28,346 bases of DNA from a virus: positions 1 through 28,346 of IMG/VR virus record IMGVR_UViG_3300027747_004424, one strand, 5' to 3'. The notes beneath the pieces are model-generated. The model did not search any database. It was not told the origin of the DNA and saw nothing but the letters and a program-made list of their open reading frames with translations. The translations under genes and the position numbers were made by a program. Shown here piece by piece: positions 22,141 through 28,346 of the stretch (position 1 is the stretch's first letter; each line of letters opens with the position of its first letter).

Positions 22141-22787
22141 TTTTCAATAAAGGCCTTATTGCTTCTATTCCACTCTGTATCATTTACATTCAAGAGTCCC
22201 GGGCTCTGGTGTTCTATAAGAATAGGCCATACTCCCATTTTAATCTTATTCTTATTACAAGTCAAGCTAAAATCTATATCATAATGGTGCCATAAAAACG
22301 TTTCATCAAATCTCGCTTTAGATCCTTTTACCCTTCTAGCATCTAGCGCAAGAAATACACCATCCAGAATAGTGACACGGTCTGGTGACGGTCCAAATGC
22401 TGTAACAAATATTTCTTTAGAATTTTTTGCAATTGGATGGGCTGCAAATCCGCGTTGACTTGCTTTACCAGACATCCAATGCCAAAGATTTTTTTCAACA
22501 ATCCTAGGATCTTTGCAACCTGCTACACCGATGACATCAAAATACTTTAATCCTTCTTCAACTTGTAATCTTAAATTGCATAGTTTGAGTGAAACATCAT
22601 GATGGCAAAATATTAGAATATCATAAATGTTATTATTATTAATAATACTATTGTAATATTCACATAGACCCATGGTTGTGTTGTTGTATTTGATGTGAAA
22701 ATCTATATCACTATAATGCTTAATACTTTCTTCCAGAAGACAGTCAGAAGACAAGGGGCTGATAGAATATATTCCTATCTTTTTCAC
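22128..22787 (-). CDS. Glycosyltransferase-like protein (PF13712 type)
   Basis: This 219-residue protein fits the Glyco_tranf_2_5 pattern: an acidic ILIFCHHDVSL (58-67) in place of DxD, then IGVAGCKDP, ILDGVFLALDARR (140-152), FDETFLWHHYDIDFSL (160-175), and IEHQSPG near 191-197. Such proteins have a GT-A fold and usually use nucleotide sugars. In a phage the acceptor could be a virion protein, modified DNA, or host surface glycan. The start is GTG at 22787, and a TATAATTT element lies four bases upstream. The nucleotide-sugar reductase gene in the same transcription direction may supply a donor. It is not a DNA beta-glucosyltransferase of the T4 type by sequence. Confidence 0.8.
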   Translation of the reverse strand: MKKIGIYSISPLSSDCLLEESIKHYSDIDFHIKYNNTTMGLCEYYNSIINNNNIYDILIFCHHDVSLKLCNLRLQVEEGLKYFDVIGVAGCKDPRIVEKNLWHWMSGKASQRGFAAHPIAKNSKEIFVTAFGPSPDRVTILDGVFLALDARRVKGSKARFDETFLWHHYDIDFSLTCNKNKIKMGVWPILIEHQSPGLLNVNDTEWNRSNKAFIEKWTK

Positions 22788-22808
22788 AAATAAATTATAT
22801 GTGTAAGC

Positions 22809-22816
22809 TATAAATA
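22809..22816 (+). promoter_or_regulatory. T4-type late promoter, plus strand
   Basis: This is an exact TATAAATA, 11 bases before the ATG at 22828. The leader would be about six bases, a little longer than at the other late genes. Confidence 0.55.
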
Positions 22817-22827
22817 ATCAAGCATTT

Positions 22828-23706
22828 ATGAATAAAGATTCTAAGCTAATTTTTGAAGCATATAAACAGAATATCATTAATGAGGCGCCACCTGCTTATT
22901 CAGCAGGAGATCTCAGTTATACCGGTGATGTGGAGAATGCACCCGGTGGTGGATATGGCATTGGCAAGAAAGCTGCAAAAGAAGGCAAAAGTAAAACAGA
23001 AATAGCCAATGATCTTATAAAAAAGATTCAAACAGCTTTGTTCAAATCTGAACCTCATACTGTAGATGGTATAGAATATACTTTGTATTACCCAGGAAAT
23101 GAGATGAAGCTCAAAAATGATTTGGTTAATATTGTACAAAAGGAACTAGGATTGGGTAAGACTGAAGCCACATACACAGCACGTATTATAAAAAATTTAT
23201 CGAATATAGTTGTAAAGGATGAAGCTACTGGTGGTACAGTATCAAGACCAGAAGTGATCAAGAAAGCTGTCGCTGATGGCATGCAAGGCAAAGAAAGCAC
23301 ACCTGCTGCACCTGTTAAGACAGAGACTGTTTACGAGATTGATAAATCTGTAAAAATACCTAATGCAGGAATCAGATCTATTGTCATATCATTGCCAGAT
23401 GAAGATGTGCCTGAAAAAGAAATATTAGGCGTTCTTAAGAGTGCCATAAGTGAATATAATGACAAGCCTGGCATTGATCCAATTAAGATCAAGTCTTATG
23501 ATTTGCTAGACCAACTAAAAGAAGCTGGTGTTATCAAAGAAAAGCAAGTGGAAAGGCAAGCTGCAGAAGGTGAAGGCTCTGGTGAAGTAGAGACAATGGA
23601 TGAATACCCAGAGGCAGATGATGTTGGTTCTGTAGCAAGAGAGCTAGGATTTACCAGTAGAGGTCGCGGTGGAGACTCATTCGATAAGACAGCAATGTCT
23701 TATTAA
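22828..23706 (+). CDS. Virion protein with targeting-like N-terminus
   Basis: This 292-residue protein of unknown family begins MNKDSKLIFEAYKQNIINEA, a short helix with two (L/I)-x-E sites (IFE-Ala and INE-Ala), which fits the T4 prohead-protease rule. A Gly/Ala linker follows, then a region near 60-135 with IANDLIKKIQTALF and LGKTEATYTARIIKNLSNIV, then a Pro/Ala linker. A second folded part from about 165 to 235 is beta-rich and ends with YDLLDQLKEAGVI. The tail is acidic (AEGEGSGEVETMDEYPEADD). It has no enzyme motif. A late promoter precedes it. It is the only plus-strand gene in this block and its stop overlaps the convergent stop. Internal head protein is an inference. Confidence 0.7.
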   Translation: MNKDSKLIFEAYKQNIINEAPPAYSAGDLSYTGDVENAPGGGYGIGKKAAKEGKSKTEIANDLIKKIQTALFKSEPHTVDGIEYTLYYPGNEMKLKNDLVNIVQKELGLGKTEATYTARIIKNLSNIVVKDEATGGTVSRPEVIKKAVADGMQGKESTPAAPVKTETVYEIDKSVKIPNAGIRSIVISLPDEDVPEKEILGVLKSAISEYNDKPGIDPIKIKSYDLLDQLKEAGVIKEKQVERQAAEGEGSGEVETMDEYPEADDVGSVARELGFTSRGRGGDSFDKTAMSY

Positions 23707-24377
23707 GTAAAGAACGGGCTATTGAAATCAAACTGACTAACAGAAGTTAGTCCTTCGCGTGTTAATTGGTATATGTAACCTTCTTCCAAGGCCTCACTAT
23801 TTTTAAATTTTGTACTGCTAAAGTCATTACTCAACAGGTTTGCAAAAAGCGTGCTGCCACATCTTGCTATATAAATGCGCAAATCAATTGAACTATAAAT
23901 CCATAACCCAAAAGTACCTTCTAGCAAGCTCAGCCCCTTGGATAATGCATCTAAAGGATCTTTGCCTTCCTTACATAAACTATTAATAATGGCAGGAATA
24001 GTACTTGAGTCAACTGGATTTTTCCATTTTGGTAACATATTGATTTTAATTTCTTCAAAGTTTGTTAAAACACCGTTATGGGCCACAGTCCACCCTTCAG
24101 TATTAAAAGGGTGTGAAGTCGTTTTACTATATTCTCGTTTAGCAGATGTAGGTGCTTGTGTGTGGCCTAAAAAAGCGGTTGCCTTACTTTCTTTATCAAT
24201 AATTTTCAATTGATCCTCCACAGTTTTTACTGCTGGTGATCCCTGCCATTTCATCACAGGTAAATCCCCATTCTCCAACACTACGCTAATGGATGTAGCA
24301 AAGGTACCTCTTTGCTTGTTTAATTCGTAAAGTGTTAAAAATCTTTCTCTGTCGTTAGAACCAAATATACCGCACAT
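23703..24377 (-). CDS. Stand-alone class II glutamine amidotransferase
   Basis: This 224-residue Ntn-type glutaminase domain starts MCGIFG with Cys2 as nucleophile after Met removal. Further motifs are GHTQAPT (71-77), HPF (89-91) and AHNGVLTN (99-106), whose Asn-Gly forms the oxyanion hole in the family. It resembles the N-terminal domain of asparagine synthase and GlmS but has no synthase domain, so it probably passes ammonia to a partner. It begins immediately after the stop of the QueC gene, which is the obvious partner; fused GAT-QueC proteins are known from phages with 7-amido-7-deazaguanine DNA. The glutamine-binding Arg of GHTR in GlmS is replaced by Gln here. The stop overlaps that of the plus-strand gene. 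Confidence 0.85.
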   Translation of the reverse strand: MCGIFGSNDRERFLTLYELNKQRGTFATSISVVLENGDLPVMKWQGSPAVKTVEDQLKIIDKESKATAFLGHTQAPTSAKREYSKTTSHPFNTEGWTVAHNGVLTNFEEIKINMLPKWKNPVDSSTIPAIINSLCKEGKDPLDALSKGLSLLEGTFGLWIYSSIDLRIYIARCGSTLFANLLSNDFSSTKFKNSEALEEGYIYQLTREGLTSVSQFDFNSPFFT

Positions 24378-25121
24378 TCAATTATTATAGGTTTCGTAAT
24401 TAATTAATCTACACTTATATTTGTCCCAGACGGCAGATAAATCTTGTTTGTATGGTATTGGGTCTATGTAACCGGCATTGGCAAATCCCTTTATTCTCAA
24501 AGCGCTGCTAGGTGAGTTTGCATCAGATAAATCATCACCTGAATAACATGTATATGTTTTACTAAACATTACAAACAGTCTCACACCCTCTCTTACGATA
24601 TCCGCTTTGTCCATATTAATGAGTGGGGCCTCAATCGTTATTTTTGTTTCTCTATTCAAGGAAAGTACCCCATTGATTGTTGGTAAAAACTCAGGACTTG
24701 CATCCCAATACCCTGCTAAACTATCTATTTTAGTTGCACCATGGTAGACTGTTCCAGCACCTACAGCTTCGGCATATGAAGCAGCAATACTCAGGAATAT
24801 CATATTTCTATTAGGCACATATGATTTTGGTTGAGCTTCCCCTGCCACTTCCCTTATATCTGGTGTCTCTATGTCATTGTTTGTAAGGCTACTTGTGGGC
24901 GCAAGCTTTCTGATAAAAGTAGTGTCTATTGTTTGCCATTCTTTAATTTTTAATCTATTGACATGGTATTCTGCCAGTTCAAGCTCTTTCTTGTGGCGTT
25001 GACCATAATCATAAGATAGCCCAAACACATTGTCCCTGCCAAACTTCTCCACAGCTTGGTGTAGAATAACGGTACTATCCATACCGCCAGAAATAGGAAC
25101 AACTACTTTATTCTTTTTCAC
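24378..25121 (-). CDS. queC: Divergent QueC (7-deazaguanine ATP-dependent amidation enzyme)
   Basis: This 247-residue QueC-like member of the N-type ATP pyrophosphatase family has a SGGMDST loop (11-17), LSYDYGQRHKKE (35-46) and NRNMIFLSIAASYAE (104-118). QueC turns carboxy-deazaguanine into preQ0 through an adenylated intermediate and an amide. Here Cys192 (TYTCY) is kept, but the usual CG-x-C-x-x-C is DANSPSS: Asp200, Ser203 and Ser206. The expected YPDCR is YWDAS (138-142). The start is GTG at 25121, overlapping the UvsX end by 14 bases, and the stop touches the amidotransferase start. It probably acts in DNA-modification nucleotide synthesis; an amide rather than a nitrile product is possible. 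No queD or queE gene lies in this window. Confidence 0.8.
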   Translation of the reverse strand: MKKNKVVVPISGGMDSTVILHQAVEKFGRDNVFGLSYDYGQRHKKELELAEYHVNRLKIKEWQTIDTTFIRKLAPTSSLTNNDIETPDIREVAGEAQPKSYVPNRNMIFLSIAASYAEAVGAGTVYHGATKIDSLAGYWDASPEFLPTINGVLSLNRETKITIEAPLINMDKADIVREGVRLFVMFSKTYTCYSGDDLSDANSPSSALRIKGFANAGYIDPIPYKQDLSAVWDKYKCRLINYETYNN

Positions 25122-26190
25122 TCACCGGCTCACCAGATGCATTACCATACTTGTATGCAGCTTCTAGCTTTTTGTCTAACAAAGGAATAAGATCATCAAA
25201 GAACTTCTTATCCTTGGTGAAGTTCTTAGCATATCCAAGCTTAGTGCCATCGGGTTTAGTATAAGTAGCACCAGCTTGAATGATTAGACCGTGATTGACA
25301 GCCATCTCAAGCAAACCACTGTACCTGTCTAAACCAGTTAAATAGTTTAAATTGATACTAGCCTCAAGAAATGGAGGTACAAATCTATTTTTAACTGTTA
25401 ATGCGCGCAAGGTCACACCGCTATAGTTCCTAGCTTCCGGTAGAATTGCCTCATCTTCATTCTCTTGTTTTTCGTTTTTCTTAGCAAGCTGTACAATGAC
25501 ACTGGCCATGTACAACGGACCGCTACCACCGCTTTGATTCTGTACTAAAGAGGGGTACAGTGCAGCTGGATCACTATATGTATGGTTAGTCATCAAGATT
25601 GGTACACCAGCACGGCCAGCTTTATACGTTAAAAGTCTAAGCATGCTCTTAAGCCCTTTAGCCCTGGTGCCCATGTCTGCAGCGCCTTTATCTTTTTCAG
25701 CATCTTGCACCTCTTTACTACCAGCGAGATTGCCTAAGCTATCCAGGCTAATAATAAACTTGCCTTGCAGATTATTCTCAACAATACTATCTAGGAATGT
25801 ACTAATTTGATTCCGAGCATTCTCAATAGTGTATACTGGCACATACTTGGTTTTATCTGGATCTAAGCCTACTCCAGCAGTAGTATTTTTATCAATAGCG
25901 AACTCAGTATCAAAAATTACTGGTATGATACCTTTCTTCTGAGCAATACCTAATATCTTGTTAACTAAAAGGGTTTTACCAGTCTGAGAAGGGCCAGCAA
26001 AAATAACAATCCTTCCTTTAGGAATACCACCGTCCTTGAGCTTACCAGATATAATAGCATTTAATGCATAACACCCAGTATCATACCATGTATCAACATT
26101 ACACAGAGCGTTCTCTGACAGGAATGTTGCTTCAGGGTTTAGAGCATCAAGAGTTTTAAACGCTTTAGAGAGAATTTCGCTTTGGTTCAT
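25108..26190 (-). CDS. uvsX: UvsX/RecA-like recombinase
   Basis: This 360-residue RecA-family strand-exchange protein is similar in size to T4 UvsX (391). Walker A is GPSQTGKT (66-73), Walker B is FIISLDSLGNL near 144-154, and MTNHTYSDP near 200-208 matches the family strand before the DNA-binding loop. It forms filaments on single-strand DNA for recombination-dependent replication and repair. The start overlaps the preceding stop as TAATG, and its end overlaps the QueC start. Its place beside DNA polymerase is usual for T4-like replication blocks. Confidence 0.92.
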   Translation of the reverse strand: MNQSEILSKAFKTLDALNPEATFLSENALCNVDTWYDTGCYALNAIISGKLKDGGIPKGRIVIFAGPSQTGKTLLVNKILGIAQKKGIIPVIFDTEFAIDKNTTAGVGLDPDKTKYVPVYTIENARNQISTFLDSIVENNLQGKFIISLDSLGNLAGSKEVQDAEKDKGAADMGTRAKGLKSMLRLLTYKAGRAGVPILMTNHTYSDPAALYPSLVQNQSGGSGPLYMASVIVQLAKKNEKQENEDEAILPEARNYSGVTLRALTVKNRFVPPFLEASINLNYLTGLDRYSGLLEMAVNHGLIIQAGATYTKPDGTKLGYAKNFTKDKKFFDDLIPLLDKKLEAAYKYGNASGEPVSEKE

Positions 26191-26546
26191 TAGTCGTCAA
26201 ATAACTTGATAACCGGTGCACTTTTACTATCAGCAGGCTTCGATGGTGCTGGGGCTGCAGTTACAATACGCGTGTATTGTTCCTCAATCCTTGTATCCAG
26301 AACAGCGTCACTAGTGACAATATTCTTACGGTTAAACGTAAAATTTACACCAGCATCGCGCTTGTCTGCGGCTACAAACTCTCTAAACAACAAAGGAATA
26401 AGCTGCACTTGCAGCTGCCCTGTTTGATTAGGGGTTACATGGAGTACAGCAGGATTTTTTACAACGAGATTGTCGCCTTTCTCTTCAACCTGCTCCCCAA
26501 CAATTGCTTGACCGACATGATTTATAAACGAAATAATGTTACTCAT
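26190..26546 (-). CDS. Hypothetical protein, 118 residues, upstream of UvsX
   Basis: This small beta-rich protein contains LHVTPNQTGQLQVQLIPLLF (35-54) followed by VNFTFNRKNIVTSDAVLDTR, which looks like a compact Sm-like or OB-like barrel, and IEEQYTRIV. An Ala/Pro/Lys linker leads to a short tail, PVIKLFDD, that could bind the clamp or another partner. The start has TATATTAA four bases upstream, and the stop overlaps the UvsX start. I cannot name it. Conservation beside UvsX would point to a recombination or replication accessory. Confidence 0.7.
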   Translation of the reverse strand: MSNIISFINHVGQAIVGEQVEEKGDNLVVKNPAVLHVTPNQTGQLQVQLIPLLFREFVAADKRDAGVNFTFNRKNIVTSDAVLDTRIEEQYTRIVTAAPAPSKPADSKSAPVIKLFDD

Positions 26547-26587
26547 ATCATTAATATAATATATAGAAATTAGAAATCAACTCACTT

Positions 26588-28346
26588 TTATACTAAAAGT
26601 TCAAATAAATTACATTGAGTGACTTCACCTGGTTTGGTTAACACCCAACCAGCTGCATCATAAAACCGTTCAACAGAGCTAAAAATAATCTTATCAAACA
26701 TTAATTCGTGATCTGGTTCAAATAGTTTTGTAAATTCATCTGGGTAATAATATTTGTAGGCTATGGCATTAATGCCATATTTGTTTGGTTGCTTCACGTA
26801 GAAATATCGAATTTTATCACCACTGCCAATTTTTTCATATTTGGATAGCTTCAACATGTCTAATAACAAGTTGTGATGGTATGCTGCTTTGACGTGCAAA
26901 GGCATTGATTTAACTGTTTTAAATTTATCGCATTTGACAGCATACTTTTCATATCCTTTCAAACCTGTTACAAAAGATATATCGGCTATAGAAAGCTTTT
27001 TAAATACCTCATATGTTTCCGATACTACCTCACTAGTTTTCTTTTGATTTTGTGTCAATAACATTGTCTCAACAATTTTCTTAGCTAATGGTTTGATAGG
27101 TGCAGGCATTGTTGTTCTAGCAATTTCAACACCAGTGTATTTAAATTTACTACATGCTATACCTTCTTGATCCAATAAGTGAAGTACATACCGCTTTTTT
27201 TGTAGAAAAATACCTACATCACACAAGGCCTCTCGCTTGAATGTTATTCTACTGTCCTTACTATTTAAATTGCTCTCACACCATACTTTTATTTCTTTAT
27301 TGAGATAATCTTCGATATCTTGTATCAGCTTGTAATACTCTGGTGTTATCTTACCGTGCTCGTCATAGACTTTTAATCCAGTTTTCTCTACTAACAGCTT
27401 CAAGGAAATATAGGAGCTATCTGTATCGTTGTAGACTATTGGTGTGTCTTTGTCATTTAGCTCTTTGATTTGAGCATGCTCTCTTATAAAATCTGTTAAG
27501 ATTTTATTACTTTGTTTGATGACAGCTTGACCGGTTAAGGTAATACTCCTAGCAAGATCATCATCTCCAAGAGGAAAAACCTTGTTGCCCAGAGCGCCGT
27601 ATACTGAGTTAATAAAAATCTTTATCGTGTGTTGCTTGATGTTTAATCTTGATATCTCATCTTTTTTCTCCTGATACTCTGCAGAGTTTTTATCAAGGGT
27701 GCTCAGAGACTTCAATAGCTTTTTATGATCCTTACGTACTTGTACTCTGAGTTTATAGTATTGATCTACCATCTCCGGTATAATGCCTTTGTGTTTCTGA
27801 CTGAAAAGTACTTTGGCTTTACTAATACTTAAATCTTCTTGCTTGACCAATTGTGCAAATTTAGTCATAGGAATAGTCACAGTCTTTCCATTTACTTCGC
27901 GAATAGTGACTTGATTGTTTTCCTGAGATTCTATAACCCCCATTTTTGTTTCCGGGGATATATTCAATGTGATCATCACCGAGGGATACAGACTGTTAGC
28001 ATCAAAACTAGCAATATGCTCTTGAAATCCCCTCTTTGGCTCACTAACAAACGCACCCTCATTCTGCGTTCCATTGTCTTCGCCGCGTACAAATGTAGGG
28101 ATCCGTTTATGTTTGTGCCGCGCCCTGATTGCACACGCCCCAATAATAACACTCATGCTACCCATGGCAGCTTCTAGTGTTGTGAGTCCAGTGTAACTCA
28201 ACATTCTCAGTAGCTCAAAATACTGTAATTTTTCCTCTAGCCTAACGAGCAGTCTCACGTCCTGTACGTTATACTCTACAAACCTATTCCAATCAGTATC
28301 GGCCAATCCACTTAAATTTGTCTCACCATAATCTACTTTTGAATCG
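26588..28346 (-). CDS. DNA polymerase family B, gp43-like, N-terminus cut by edge
   Basis: The frame is open to the right edge, with no stop in the last 40 bases. About 586 residues are visible, while T4 gp43 has 898, so the N-terminal and most of the exonuclease domain lie outside. Numbering from a TTG at 28306: the ExoIII end EYNVQDV (11-17), polymerase motif A SFDANSLYPS (100-109), motif B KIFINSVYGALGN (229-241) and motif C YNDTDSSYISL (292-302) with both catalytic Asp. The C-terminus, NLFELLV, resembles the clamp-binding tail of T4-type polymerases. It copies the phage genome with the clamp and the gp41/gp61 primosome. The true start is beyond the window. Confidence 0.95.
   Translation of the reverse strand, partial: DSKVDYGETNLSGLADTDWNRFVEYNVQDVRLLVRLEEKLQYFELLRMLSYTGLTTLEAAMGSMSVIIGACAIRARHKHKRIPTFVRGEDNGTQNEGAFVSEPKRGFQEHIASFDANSLYPSVMITLNISPETKMGVIESQENNQVTIREVNGKTVTIPMTKFAQLVKQEDLSISKAKVLFSQKHKGIIPEMVDQYYKLRVQVRKDHKKLLKSLSTLDKNSAEYQEKKDEISRLNIKQHTIKIFINSVYGALGNKVFPLGDDDLARSITLTGQAVIKQSNKILTDFIREHAQIKELNDKDTPIVYNDTDSSYISLKLLVEKTGLKVYDEHGKITPEYYKLIQDIEDYLNKEIKVWCESNLNSKDSRITFKREALCDVGIFLQKKRYVLHLLDQEGIACSKFKYTGVEIARTTMPAPIKPLAKKIVETMLLTQNQKKTSEVVSETYEVFKKLSIADISFVTGLKGYEKYAVKCDKFKTVKSMPLHVKAAYHHNLLLDMLKLSKYEKIGSGDKIRYFYVKQPNKYGINAIAYKYYYPDEFTKLFEPDHELMFDKIIFSSVERFYDAAGWVLTKPGEVTQCNLFELLV

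Noticed and set aside
1-28346. tRNA genes or insertion sequences
   Set aside because: I found no cloverleaf-like stretch in the short intergenic gaps and no transposase-like protein. Spacers are too short for most RNA genes.

Overview
This window looks like part of the genome of a large, contractile-tailed bacteriophage of the T4 superfamily. It is AT-rich and almost fully coding. No intergenic stretch exceeds about 90 bases, and I see no tRNA, CRISPR array or insertion sequence. The T4-type genes recognised from the proteins are large terminase (gp17, in two pieces), tail sheath (gp18), tail tube (gp19), neck protein (gp14), a gp26/gp51-like baseplate protein, single-strand binding protein (gp32), helicase loader (gp59), replicative helicase (gp41), primase (gp61), sliding clamp (gp45), UvsX recombinase and family B polymerase (gp43). 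The gene set resembles environmental, probably aquatic, T4-like phages, but the sequence does not identify the host.

Layout. Positions 1-9677, minus strand: virion genes, transcribed from the split terminase through a tail-tube-like protein, sheath, tube, a baseplate/tube-initiator-like protein, a gp26/51-like protein, a repeat-bearing disordered protein, and a virion protein cut by the left edge. Positions 9708-11908, plus strand: a candidate prohead-internal protein, a small basic protein and the gp14-like neck protein, with one clear terminator. Positions 11905-13477, minus: four small genes, one encoding a membrane zinc-ribbon protein. Positions 13520-13927, plus: a small candidate prohead-internal protein. 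Positions 13928-22787, minus: the replication block (primase, clamp, SSB, helicase loader, DHH phosphoesterase, helicase) with a sugar-nucleotide reductase and a glycosyltransferase. Positions 22828-23706, plus: another candidate prohead-internal protein. Positions 23703-28346, minus: a class II glutamine amidotransferase, a divergent QueC, UvsX, a small protein and DNA polymerase, which is cut by the right edge.

Regulation. Many late genes have an octamer close to T4's late-promoter consensus TATAAATA only 4-6 bases before the start codon. If the T4 start-site rule holds, these mRNAs are leaderless or nearly so. The sheath gene is the exception, with a leader and a strong Shine-Dalgarno sequence. 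Replication genes are mostly joined by ATGA or TAATG overlaps.

Most notable points: (1) an internal promoter plus start inside the gene at 9708-10670, which would make a nested 204-residue protein beginning with a capsid-targeting-like peptide; (2) similar N-terminal peptides in three other plus-strand proteins; (3) a QueC homologue that has lost three zinc cysteines and sits next to a stand-alone amidotransferase, suggesting 7-deazaguanine DNA modification that may stop at an amide; (4) a terminase broken exactly at its first nuclease motif.
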